A DNA stretch of 64,000 nt from Alitta virens (Eukaryota; Annelida; Polychaeta; Phyllodocida; Nereididae): the NCBI GenBank assembly GCA_932294295.1, contig OW028582.1:35505204-35569203 (forward strand), written 5' to 3'. The position numbers and the translations under genes were made by a program. The first letter of the stretch is position 1, and each line of letters starts with the position of its first letter. Below, piece after piece: positions 27,026-38,573 of the stretch. The notes below the pieces were generated by a model, which saw only the letters and a list, made by a program, of their open reading frames with translations, had not been told where the DNA came from and searched no databases.

Positions 27026-27772
27026 CTTAAGATAATGCTATTATTGTATTGCATTGCTTCTGTTTCAATGGCCTTATCTAAATGTATCTTACAAACAGCT
27101 TAACAGTAGGACTAGGCCTATGTCCTTATATATAGGCTATTATATATTTTTTTTTACAGACATGTGAGCTGATTCAAGCTAGTAATTGGGCAGGGCCTGG
27201 TAATACTAGCATAGCTTAATTATTATAAACCTGAATAACCATAATAATAGATCCTCCTGCCAGGGGTATATAGTGAGCCTACTTCAATGAAATAGTCCTG
27301 AAACCACAGTGGGGGCAAGATGGTCAGCTCGAAATAAAACGAAAGACCACAAACATATCAGACTGACAAATCTGCTAAACCATTGTTTCTACATATATAT
27401 ATGCCTTTGGAGAAAAAGAGTTTTGAAAATTTTAATTTATTTTAAATAGATGACTGAAATTTAAAAAAAAAATGTTGATTTTACAATAGACACATTACAG
27501 GAGCTTTTTTTTTTAATACATACGGGATGATATATAAAATCCAACATAATTATATAGCCAGAATTTGTTTAATTATATATAATTTTATATCAATTATTGA
27601 TGGGACCAGGTGCGGTTGTTTCAGTTGATAAAATATATTGCGAATGTGGCGCCACTTGGTGGAACTGTAAAGAAACTGGTCATGGCGTTGGTGATTGGGT
27701 ACCAAAGATAGGTCTCAGCAGATGTGGAAAAACCTTTGATTTTAGGCTATCGTAGACCATACTATTTCTCAG

Positions 27773-27778
27773 TTTATT
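27773..27778 (-). terminator. Possible polyadenylation signal of SPRY gene
   Basis: A minus-strand AATAAA lies about 40 bases after the stop codon at 27818. The 3' UTR would be short. Confidence 0.4.
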
Positions 27779-27817
27779 CAAGAATAATCACAACTTAGTA
27801 CATGTCAATTACATTGC

Positions 27818-28158
27818 TCAGACATCCTTAATTTGAGGTGTGATATCACTCAGGTCAGCAGACGACATTAGGATAGAATGGATTTGGTGTTCTGATAAAG
27901 ATATATTTTCATGATCTATTATTTCATCTTCTTCAAATGGCACTATTCTTTTTTTGTCTTCCACATTTGATGAACTGTGAAAAGTTTCAGTTGGATCAGT
28001 TTCATCTCCATTTTGGAAGTTCAAATCATTGCCATCCAGTTTGTTGGGTACTTTATTACATTCGATTCCATAATCTTCAGAAATTGTTGAGTCATTATCA
28101 GGCCGTTTTTCTGTATCTGCAACTGAAACAATAAATTGGTTTCTTAATGCCAACATCA

Positions 28159-28189
<31 letters not shown>

Positions 28190-31100
28190 TGGAAAGTGCA
28201 GCCCTCTAAGGCAAGTTCTTGCTGCTAGCCACTCAGTAGCGAGGGTTGATTGATGAGGTGAGAGAGAGAGAGAGAGGAGTCCACCCATTTAACACAGTAA
28301 CCCCATGGATGGGATCTTTTACCTGCCTCAGCATAGACACCAAGTACAAGGGACCGCCAATTTAACAAATGTTTAATGTCTCATCCGAACGAAATTCAGC
28401 TGAGATGTAGCTCATGAAGAGTGCCCAGGCCAGGGATCAAGCCGGGACCTTCAGCACAGCTGGCCAATGTGGATTGGCTGAGGCCAATGTGGAATTGGCG
28501 GATGTCTTAACCATTAGGCCACCCAGGTACTTATCTATCACCACATCTATCACAATAACATTCATACCAAGGTAGTGAAAATCAGGACTATCAACTTAGG
28601 TCAAGGTCCTGGGCTCAAATTCCAAGCGACACCTAGAATTAGGATCACAGTGTCAGCTGTAGGTCCAGTTTGAGAAGTTGGTTTTAATGTACATCTATCT
28701 CATTATGCCTGGCTGATATTGGCCTTGCCCGAGCTACTGAGCTGTTAACTTAAGCGCCGTTTTTTATTATCGGTTATTCACAGCGACCAATTCACACACT
28801 AAAACTAGCGGACGAAATTCAGGGTCAGTGATTTCGGGCAAAATATTAATATTGGCCTAGCTTCAAGTTGCAGAACAGAATCCTTTTACCAAGAAGCTTG
28901 AAGCCAAATGCAGACGACAAGCCAGTGCAATGAATTGGGATGGATGTGACATTGTAAATTTCAATGTCTCACAGCTACTGTTCTGAAGCTTCGCTATTAC
29001 TGACCAGCTGCCAGAGGCAGACATAATGATGAGCTTATAAGGCTTGGAATTATTCCACACCAATTTACACATTTAATCCATGGATGGGGTCTTCATTTTA
29101 CAGCATAGACACTGAGTACCAAGCATCCAATTTAACGTCTGTGAACGTCAAATCGACATCCAGGTGATGGGCCAGGAATCGAACCTGGGACCTTTAGAGT
29201 TGGTTATGTCATAAAATCCAAGTCAGATTTTTTAGACAAGTACAAATGAAGCACCTACTCACCTAGCCCTTTGTAGAACATCATAATTTTCCCCCTAATT
29301 GCACGAAATGACACCATAATATGCAAGGGTTTGTTTGGGTTCTTGCGCATGTTGCTAAAGTCAAATGCTGTGCCCCAATATTCGGTTTCAGAGCTAAAAC
29401 TCAAGCGTCCTTGGTCAAGGTCCATATACATGTAGAACAAAGTGGGAACACAGAAATCCTTTGGTTTCCTGCGAGGGTACTTGCTGATTTTGGCAAAATT
29501 AAAGATAAGTTCATTTCTAATGACGTCAAAGGCCATCGACTTCCTGTTACCTCCTAATATGGAGTCTTCGGCTCCGCGAAAGTCCAAACTGGGATACCCC
29601 AAACCGAAAGCCAAGTATGCATCATTTGCATAACGTTGATCACGTGGCCACATAAAAGCGAAGATGTGACGACCGCGGGAAAATCCCACATCGCTTATGG
29701 CACCTTCGTATAAATTTGTGATATCATGATTGTTTGCTAATCGTTGACCCTGAGCATTGGGTCTTGCTGATGCTGCAAAGCGTTGTTTCAAATCGACATG
29801 AATACTCCGCGAACTCAGCAAAGTGACATGGTTGCCCATGTTTCTGCGATGCCAAGATACATTCATGTATTGAGGTGTTATAACCGGAGTATTCTCAGTC
29901 CAAGATGGTCGCTTTTCATTCATATCTCCTGAAATAAAAAGGGTTAACTAAATGTTTGTAAAGACCATTTACAGCTGCATGAGGGTAGTAAGGCCCATTG
30001 CCAGCAACTTCGAGTGCGTTTCCCTCATCGGAGTTTCTGTACATATATCAGTTCATCAATATTATTCCACATCTTGCCATTGGTAGCATGTATTTATATA
30101 TTGACAACATTACCTTTTATTTGGAACTTCCTCAGTCTCTTCTTTAAGTGATACCTCGTGCAGCAAAGAGATATGCACAAGACAAACCCAACTGCCAAGA
30201 TACCCATGATCTGAATTGCTAGGGGAGAAATAGACCTGTAAGATAAAATCTCACTTTAAAGGACTTAACATATATTACAATATTAGGATTCATATAAATA
30301 AGATTATGCAACTCGTATTGTTAATCATCCACGTAGAAAATTTCAAAAAGGTTTAGTGTCTGTTTAACATGCAGTTTTTTAACTCGGGAGTTTACGATAC
30401 ACTCGTTTGCCCTTCTTTGCACAAGTATAGTTGTAAGTTTTCATGTGTTCACTGAAGTGATCTTATAAAGTGATCTTTTTAATGATCTTTTTGTCTTTTT
30501 CTTTAAGGTTTGATGACACAGGGTATAATAAAAGTATAACTTTTATGTACTGACACAATTAAAAAAGACTACGTAATCCATAAATCTGAAGATTAGTAAC
30601 TGAAATCAAAATTATGGCCAAATGCACAAAACAGTTTCTGCAGATCATATATGGTGTATGTACAGCCAAAAAGAAGACTTCTTAATCAACCTTACCCGAC
30701 AAGAAGACTTAGTAATCAACCTTACCCAACAAGAAGACTTATTAATCAACCTTACCCAACAAGAAGACTTATTAATCAACCTTACCAACAAGAAGACTTA
30801 GTAATCAACTTTACCCAACAAGAAGACAGTAATCAACCTTACCCAACAAGAAGACTTATCAATCAACTTTACCCAACAAGAAGACTTATTAATCAACCTT
30901 ACCCAACAAGAAGACAGTAATCTCCCTTACCCAACAAGAAGACTTATTAATCAACTTTACCCAACAAGAAGACTTAGTAATCAACCTTACCCAACAAGAA
31001 GACTTAGTTATCGACCTTACCCAAAAAGAAGACTTATTAATCAACTTTACCCAACAAGAAGACTTATTAATCAACCTTACCCTACAAGAAGACTTATTAA

Positions 31101-31558
31101 TCAACCTTACCAACAAGAAGACTTATTAATCAACCTTACCCAACAAGAAGACTTATTAATCAACTTTACCCAACAAGAAGACTTATTAATCAACCTTACC
31201 CAACAAGAAGACTTATTAATCAACTTTACCCAACAAGAAGACTTATTAATCAACCTTACCAACAAGAAGACTTATTAATCAACTTTACCCAACAAGAAGA
31301 CTTATTAATCAACCTTACCCTACAAGAAGACTTATTAATCAACCTTACCAACATGACTTCTTACCCAACATGACTAGTCACAAAGTCTGCATTGTTTGGC
31401 AGGTAAAAATTATGATCAGAGAACATGTGTAACGGCATTGGTGGATACTGTCTTGTCGGTTTAAGTCGAATTCGACTGCTCCATGTTGACAATGTCACAC
31501 GTTCAGGGGACCTTGTGGAAGTCCTTCTAGTGGTGAGGTCTATGACAGGTGGTGCCAT
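27818..31558 (-). CDS. Single-pass membrane protein with B30.2/SPRY domain
   Basis: Four exons on the minus strand (31365-31558, 30114-30235, 29263-29928, 27818-28122) join in phase to 428 residues. Residues 1-65 are Ser/Thr/Arg-rich without a signal peptide. Residues about 68-90 (AIQIMGILAVGFVLCISLCC) form a transmembrane segment, followed by basic YHLKKRLRK, which predicts a cytosolic C-terminus. Exon 3 encodes a SPRY domain resembling the SPSB group: GRHIFAFMWPRDQR, LGGNRKSMAFDV, MDLDQGRLSF and an aromatic-rich end. SPRY domains bind short peptides, and in SPSB proteins they select substrates for cullin ligases. No SOCS box was seen; the tail is acidic (FEEDEIIDHENISL) and serine-rich. The combination of TM and SPRY is unusual. 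Intron 1 contains a 30-base minisatellite. Confidence 0.75.
28162..28528 (-). mobile_element. tRNA-derived SINE with (TATC)n tail, copy 1
   Basis: On the minus strand the element begins near TGGCCTAATGGTTAAG (A-box-like). A B-box-like GGCTTGATCCC follows, then a core containing CCATCCATGGGG, and the element ends in (TATC)n, seen as GATA repeats at 28162-28190 on plus. It closely matches 34111-34440. It lies upstream of exon 4 in intron 3 of the SPRY gene. Confidence 0.7.
29065..29215 (-). mobile_element. Diverged SINE-core copy
   Basis: It shares ATCCATGGATGGGGTCTT, CAGCATAGACACTGAGTACC and CAATTTAACGTCT with the SINE core, and has a B-box-like AATCGAACCTGGGACC (inverted). It lies just before exon 3's 3' end, in intron 3 of the SPRY gene. 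Confidence 0.55.
30671..31352. repeat. Minisatellite, about 23 units of about 30 bp, in SPRY intron 1
   Basis: The unit is AAGAAGACTTATTAATCAAC followed by CTTACCCAAC; 28-, 29- and 30-base variants occur. On the minus (transcribed) strand each unit contains GTTGGGTAAG, which matches the exon-1 5' splice site (GTTGG|GTAAG at 31365/31364). The array starts 13 bases beyond that donor. Because the unit is a multiple of three, it reads as open frames on both strands; these are not genes. Confidence 0.95.
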
Positions 31559-32337
31559 CTTTTAACTGCAATAAATTGATTAACATATAGACATCCCGGC
31601 CACCCAGATGCATTTGAATTAAATTAGGTTTTTATTTCTTGCTATATCCATGAATGCATCAAAGATGATGTTTTGCAAATCTAAAAGAATAATTCAGATC
31701 CAAATTAAAAAATATATAATCATGTTTCATTTTTTCACATTGACATACATAGATACATAATGGACAGGTTCAGTGAGTGTAGCACTTTCGAACTGCAAAT
31801 CTGCTGTTTAAAACAGTTTGAGAAATAATTTCATTTCAACATTGGCCTATTTGTAATAACTTGAAAATAATTACAGTGTACAGTTGCAAATGCAATCAGC
31901 TATCAGAAACATAAAGAGCAATTGACAAATCCAATTTGTGTAATTACACTGTTTTACTTAAGAAAGAGTGAGAACAGAGTTTGTGTGGCCAGTTTCATTC
32001 ATTTTATAGGTCAGAGTATAGGTGTGTCTCAACTGGCCAATCATAGCCAGATGCCTGGAATGCAGTGACCACTGCAACACTGGCATAACACCAGCAGTAT
32101 CACAAGCACAAATTCATGATGGATTTTTGTTAACAGCCAAAGCACCATAGTTACCATTCAAATCATTAGTTTCATAGGAATGAAATAATGTAGGTAGATA
32201 TTAAGCTTTTGTTAAGTTGCTAGGCATTTAATATGATGGACCTTCAACAGATATTTGAAAACCTTCACCAGCTTTCATCACTAAGACCAAAATGAACCAT
32301 GCCAATTTCCAGGAAATCAGACTAACATGGATGAGTC

Positions 32338-32515
32338 CATTGATATGTTTGAGGGGGGAACTGTTAAGATTTAATAAATACTTTGGTACAATAAAACCAG
32401 GCACTTTTGACATATGGTCCTTCATTCAAAGTTGCTTCATTTTATTCAAGGAAGACAAATGTGCCATAGGTAGGTTATTTAAGCCATTTTCAAGGATGTG
32501 AAGATCAGTGATCTG
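32338..32515 (+). repeat. Dispersed repeat, full copy (pair with 34811-34930)
   Basis: GTTTGAGGGGGGAACTGTTA through AAGATCAGTGATCT is almost identical to 34811-34930. This copy has about 70 extra internal bases (ATTCAAAGTTGCTTCATTTT region) that resemble 36905-36960. Confidence 0.7.
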
Positions 32516-34110
32516 GCCACAGCTTAAATGTACTCAAACATCAGTGATGTCACTGGCAATCTTCACAAGGCTCAGAAAATATTTAGTAAAACCAATCTTA
32601 TTAAGTATCTATATCTCTATGAGTTCTGCTATTTATAGGATATGTTATGGATTGAGATTATGATACAAAAATTATTTGATTCTCCAAATGAGATATCCTC
32701 TGAATCACTTATGCATAGGCGAAAGAGACAGGGGGGCAGCGGGGGCAATCCCCCTCCGCCCCCCCAGGTCCACATGAAAAGACCAAAATTCTGGCAAAAT
32801 TCTCTTACAATTTTGGCAGATTCAGCCAATATATACAAAAGGAATATTTTTGAAACCGAAAGCCATGGAATGGCCTGAATTAAGAAACATCCTAATAATT
32901 TAATAGGGTCTCTTCTGTACTGCTTTTTAATCAACAAAATTAACATGTGTAAAATTCGGGCAAACTCACTTTCTAAGGATGCCATATCACATTACAAAAG
33001 CTCTAGTTTCATCGCTTAGCTGAATCGTGCACTTAAAAATTTCAAAATTTAACATTCATTAGTGATTGAAAATATAAAATCTAAGTCATAAAAATAATCA
33101 AAACAGTATGCTTTTTGCTGTGTGTTAGTTTTCAAGAGGTTGGACTGCAGTCGTAAGAGTCCGTAATCAATATATTCCATGTATTGTTGTGAATCTTGTG
33201 ATAATATATAAGAATCATATTTTTCACATGGCCAGCTGCCATGTTACTTTGTTACTGTTGCTTACTGAACCACCATTTTAAATTTATTGAAAAAAAAAGT
33301 ATTTCGCTCTGTCTAATATTTTTAGGTGTTTGGGTGTATAACCTCAAACTCATAATTATTGCTTATTTCAATGTAATACAATTATATATATATAATTCAA
33401 AATAATAAAAGTATGAAAGTCTATATCTGAAGCTCCCATCTCTTTCGTACGAATGTAAAAATTTGGTAGCACGATTTTAAATTTAATGCAGTGAAATATG
33501 ATACATTTATCTTACAATTACAAGTGAGTTTAGCTGTAGTATTGGCTTCCCCTAGTCGATATATACATTATTTTTTAGATTGTAATACATCTGGACTTAT
33601 CACATAAATAATGAACCTCTCACCTCACCTCACTGGGTTATCCTGCAGGTGTCCCATCCCACACAGGTATCACTTAAATAACTCAGCGTCAGCAGCAGCT
33701 TTGGAAGATGCTAGCAGGCTGATGCTGCATGAGGATGACACATGAGCAACAAGGTGTGGTCATCTATTAGCAGCTTCAGCAGCCTAGGTCACGATTTTGG
33801 GGATTAATAAACATGTGATTCCCAGCAGAATCGTTGGTGTCAGGATGATGGAAATCTCTAATTGTAATGGCACATCATTGTTCTTATAGCTCATTATTGT
33901 CTACAATAGATGCTAATTGTATATATAATCAAAACAATACTAGACTGTTATACAATTATTGTGATTATCTTGTGAATAATTGTCAATTAGCTTCCTTTTC
34001 ATTGCTCAGCTTATACGGTGGAACCTCACAAATAGGAACAATAGGTAATCACTAGAGGTATACATGCATGGGACCCAATAATAGGAAGCCATGTCCCGTG
34101 TCACCATTTA

Positions 34111-34440
34111 AGATAGATAGATAGATAGATAGATAGATTGATTGATGTGGAAAGTGCAGCCCTCTAAGGCAAGTTCTTGCCACTATCGAGGCTTGATTGA
34201 TGAGGTGAGAGAGAGGAGTGCACCCATGTTACACATTTACCCCATGGGTGGGATCTTTTACTTGCCTCAGCATAGACACCCGAGTGCAAGGGACTGCCAA
34301 TTTAACATCTCATCCGAACGACATCCAGCTTGGATGTAACTCATGAAAAGTGCCAGGCCATGGATCAAATCTGAGATCTTTAGCAGAGCTGGCCAATGTT
34401 GAATTGGCAGATGCCCGAACCATTAGGCTGCCTAGCTGCC
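34111..34440 (-). mobile_element. tRNA-derived SINE with (TATC)n tail, copy 2
   Basis: It is the same element and orientation as 28162-28528: a GATA tract, GTGGAAAGTGCAGCCCTCTA, the core CCCATGGGTGGGATCTTTTA, and a degenerate A box near 34415-34430. Divergence between the copies is visible by eye. Confidence 0.7.
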
Positions 34441-34810
34441 AGAGAAATTCTTATGTCTCATGTCACTTATTAACAAAATAAGTAATAACTAAGAATATCA
34501 GAACTGTCGCCTGTCACTCTTCAAGGAGATATTCCTCTATGTCCGTCATTATTTAAGAGATTCAGTTTGTCCTTGGTTAAGAAGCGCGTCAAACTGTCGA
34601 TTAAGACTAAATTTTGTCGGGTTTTACCCATGTAGAACACCGGGTTCATTTACTTACCATGGCATAGAAACTATTTAAAAGGTACCACCAATTTAATGTA
34701 TCTTGTGACACTCATCCAGAAGTGATCATAGCCTTCAGAGAAGTCTGCCAGTGCACTGATGCCTGAACAAATAGCTGAACTTCAGCTGGATGGCCTAATG
34801 GTTAAGGTCC

Positions 34811-34930
34811 ATTGATGTTTGAGGGGGGAACTGTTAAGATTTAATAAATACTTTGGTACAATAAAACCAGGCACTTTTGACATATGGTCATTTAAGCCAT
34901 TTTCAAGGATGTGAAGATCAGTGATCTAAT
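34811..34930 (+). repeat. Dispersed repeat, internally deleted copy
   Basis: It matches 32338-32515 at both ends but lacks about 60-70 internal bases. It directly follows a SINE head-like TGGCCTAATGGTTAAGG at 34791-34807. Confidence 0.65.
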
Positions 34931-35528
34931 GGGAAGACCATGGTTAAGTTTTAAGATGGGTGACCTTGACCTATTTTTGGGGTCACAAGGGGTCAAAAAG
35001 TTCAGAACCATGTGCAAATGATAAAAAGAGATGAACAGGATTATGTCCCAGGGAAAGACCTGGGTTTGAAGGGATATGACCTTGACCTCTTTTTGAAGAA
35101 GTAAGGGTCAAAATTCCTCCGAACGTTTTAGAAACAAAAATTTCAGATATATGTTGATGCTAGGATCATTGCCACCACTTCAGTCATGTCAATGGTGTCA
35201 TAACATCACATCACATGACCAGTAAACTGTAGATATCTGCGCATGGCAGGCCAAGGGTTTCACGTGCTTTGCACAGTATTTTTAGTAGAAGGGGAGACAA
35301 TTATGTCTGCCTAAACTTATAATCCCAATAATAGTGTCTACAAAGCTCACAAACTTATGTGCAATTATGTTTAAATATGTTGCAAAACTTCAATAGCTTC
35401 AATAAAATTCAGTTCAATGACAAAGTCCATAATACATGATTCATTCAGTATATATATTTAACACCATATGCAGTATCATGAAATGTTCATAGAATCAAAA
35501 AAATTATGAAGTGACAAGATTATTATGA

Positions 35529-35779
35529 AGCCAAGATGGTGATTATTCTGATTTAATAACAACAGCATGTTACAGATTGCATTTTCTATAGACACCAAAT
35601 CTTTGTAAGATAATACAATCCATAGATTGTAAAACTTACTTGTTCACAATCATAAAATATATGTAACAAAAAATAATGACTAATGAATGACAGTCGGAGT
35701 TTGCCATAAAAGCCAAGATGGTGATTATTCTGATTTAATAACAACAACATGTTACAGATGCATTTTCTATACACCAAAA
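35529..35779. repeat. Direct duplication of a 70-base segment
   Basis: CCAAGATGGTGATTATTCTG through ACACCAAA occurs at 35531-35600 and again at 35713-35779 with only small differences. The copies are separated by about 110 bases. Confidence 0.75.
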
Positions 35780-36229
35780 GCCCAGATTTAAATTAATAAC
35801 ACCAGCTTTTGTTCTAAATCTTTAACAAAAGGATAATTTTTGTCATAATTACTACTTTTATCCAAGATATCATATGTAGTCATGTTTTATATTAATAACA
35901 TTACATTATGCAAGTTCAAAACATTTACATCACAGACATTATCAATATCTTACTTAGATTAATATCTTGAAATATAATTCATCAGCATAAATATCATTAA
36001 AATCAGGAAGACAGGTGGTTCACAAATGACATATTATATATATCGTGACGCAGATCAAATTTATGTGAAATTCAGAAGTGTTTTACTCTGTATTTACAAT
36101 AATTAATGAAACACTAGACTTCAAGTCTTAAATGTCCAGATCAAACTGCCTCTGCAATATATAATACAAACTTCTAAGGTACAATAAATGTCATATACTC
36201 AAAATTAGCTTTAAATAAATTCAATATAG

Positions 36230-36278
36230 TGTATATATATGTATATATATATATATATATATATGGGGGGGGGGGGAG
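36230..36278. repeat. (TA)n microsatellite joined to a G run
   Basis: An alternating TATATA tract is followed immediately by about 12 G. Confidence 0.9.
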
Positions 36279-36885
36279 ACGTATGTTTTGATGGTCAGGA
36301 CTTGCACATAAAATGTGAAAAAAATGACAAAAGTAAGCTTGAAGTGTCCTATCAGGTATAAAGCTGATTTAACGAATTGTTCACAATGTTCTGCTGCTCA
36401 TCTAACATGGCGTCTTCAAGCCGTCTTGTGTTCCCAATTGTTAAAAAAAACTATCACCTCATTGGCAAGCAACAATGATACATTTTTGGATAAATATGTT
36501 CATCAACGCTACCTGACAACTCTACTGTTGTAAGTTTTTGTACTTCAGAGGATGTATTGTAGCTCCAGCTAAATAACATGTGCTTTTGTGGAGCATAATC
36601 ATATACATACTTGTAGATGATCATTTCACTAGGCCACTGATGACTAAAACACTTTACATGATAATGAGACACAAACATTGTACAAGACATGCTTGCCCAA
36701 ATTGTCTCATTTTTGCTTTCGAATTGTCATTAACCATAATTATAGTCATGGCCATCATAGTCATAATTTTACACATCAACTCTGTCTACAAGTTCGCTCG
36801 CACCATCTATAATGACTTAAAATGGCTGGGCGAAAGTCTACAGAATCTGATTGTGAATAACGCACCGTTGTGCCCGCACAATAAC

Positions 36886-37080
36886 CCAGCCACTTTTGAC
36901 CTATAGTCCTTGATTCAAAGTTGCTGAATATTATCCAAGGAAATCAAAAACGCCAAAGTTAGGATGTTACATGCTTGTTGTAAACAATCTAGAGCGGCAA
37001 ACTTAGAACTAATTTGTTCGGTCAGCAATACATTTGAATGTGCCTAGCGATACAGAAATGCGGGTCACTTGAGTTTTCAG
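36886..37080 (+). repeat. Dispersed repeat, copy related to 11275-11470
   Basis: It opens ACCCAGCCACTTTTGACCTA and then follows the same motif order as 11275-11470, with substitutions throughout. Confidence 0.55.
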
Positions 37081-38573
37081 GGACCCAGAAGATTCAAGGG
37101 CTGAACAGAGACAGCATCCAGCTTACTTTTAGCACTAATTTCACATTTGACCTGTACACCCCATGGATACATAAACACATTAGAATGTAGTACACACAAT
37201 ATGGCAAATTTGAGTATTGTCGAACAGCATAAATGTACATCTTTATCACAGTACGAACAGAACATTTGTTTACTGGGAGACAATATGATTTCCTACAGTA
37301 TGATCGTGTCACCCAGTGATGTTTCTTAAACTCCAGTCAATTAAGTGGTGATTTGTTATTTCGGGGTACACTCAGTATTCATAATGCTGCCCAGTCAAAA
37401 ATGATTAAGAAATGCTCCGGTATGAAGTTAATAGAATCCACATGAAGAACACCAAAATGATTGTTTTACGCACAAGTTATTGATCTTAGAGACTTCACAA
37501 CAAAATAATAGAACGAATATGATCGTAAAAGACTTCAATAGTATAGGGTATAAAAATTAGATGAAAATTCACATAATATTTTTATAGATATTTATAAGGC
37601 ATATAATAACAATATATTGAGGGGCTGAAAAAGATATAAAATTAACTTGTGACACAGAATATAAGTTTGGCGAATGGGAATCACCATATTTACTTGATTA
37701 AAAGCCATGCTCCTCAAGAACTCGCATCTCGTAATTATTAGCCTTAAAAAGGGCTATGTGAAATAAGTTTTATGTAATTTAACCATCTATTAAATGCTGC
37801 TCTCCTTTTCATACTAAGACAGAATTTGTCTAAACATTAAATTATACGGCTCATAATCATCACAGAAACAGTCTATCTAATTTTCCTCTAAACACAAACT
37901 CGGACACAACACCTTAATGACAAGTCATACATTTAAGTAAAACAGAGACAGAATTCCCTAGACTGTAAACATTGTAATACTATACACCTTGCCTCCAAAA
38001 CGCAAGCATGCAATTTAATTTAAAACATTAACCTGATGTAGTTAGACTTCATGAGTGGGAGATAGTACTTAGTGTTAAAATTAGTCAGCATTTCTGAAGC
38101 AGTAACCCTTAAGATAAAACTAACAAAAGAAACTATTTTAAAAACAGAATTGGATTCACCACACAGAGTCGACAGACTTGGAGAACTGAACAACTTTATG
38201 AAACATATTTTGAAGAAAAGGCTACAAATAGACACTTACAAATATTAAAGTGAAACAGATCGGTCCTAATAATTTCCGTGAAATAAATCATTTAACCTAA
38301 ATGGTCATAAAACATTATAGAAAATACATTTACAAAAAACCTCACCATAAAGGTTGCCAGCCACAATTTTTTTTGTGGCCGTAACCATGATAGTGGGGCG
38401 GTTCTTGTGTAAATTCTTTTTCGGAAACTTCATCTTCTCGAAAGTCAAGAACACAAACATATTTTAAAATAAATTCCCTACAAAATAAATTCTCTCACTT
38501 GCACATTGTGCAAATAGTAAATTAAAAAAAACCATATATTGCACATGATTCGTTAACAAATAAATTCACAAAA

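Larger units (their letters stand above)
23861..27772. other. Intergenic stretch with repeats
   Basis: No convincing gene was seen. The stretch holds an imperfect tandem repeat of TAGGAACTATC units (25460-25620), a hAT-like MITE (25740-26045), a poly-C run (about 25102) and a dispersed-repeat fragment (26935-27025). The remainder is AT-rich unique-looking DNA. Confidence 0.45.
31559..38573. other. Repeat-rich stretch between SPRY and DENND11 genes
   Basis: No gene was recognised. It contains two copies of a TTTGAGGGGGGAACTG repeat (32338-32515, 34811-34930), a poly-C/poly-G inverted patch (about 32735-32770), a second SINE copy (34111-34440), TGACCTTGACCT motifs (34961, 35077), a 70-base direct duplication (35529 and 35711), a (TA)n-G run (36230-36278) and a dispersed repeat (36886-37080). 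The part below 38574 is probably DENND11 3' UTR. Confidence 0.45.

Noticed and set aside
29321..29633. Plus-strand open frames over the SPRY exon
   Set aside because: Antisense shadows of the SPRY coding exon.
30651..31116. Open frames with LINQPYPTRR-type repeats on plus and NKSSCWVRL-type repeats on minus
   Set aside because: They are translations of the 30-base intronic minisatellite, open only because the unit length is a multiple of three and lacks stops.
30671..31352. Possible CRISPR array
   Set aside because: Units are contiguous with no unique spacers, and the window is animal nuclear DNA.
32629..32985. 118-codon minus-strand open frame
   Set aside because: It is read through a poly-C/poly-G inverted repeat patch and simple sequence; no domain or splice support.
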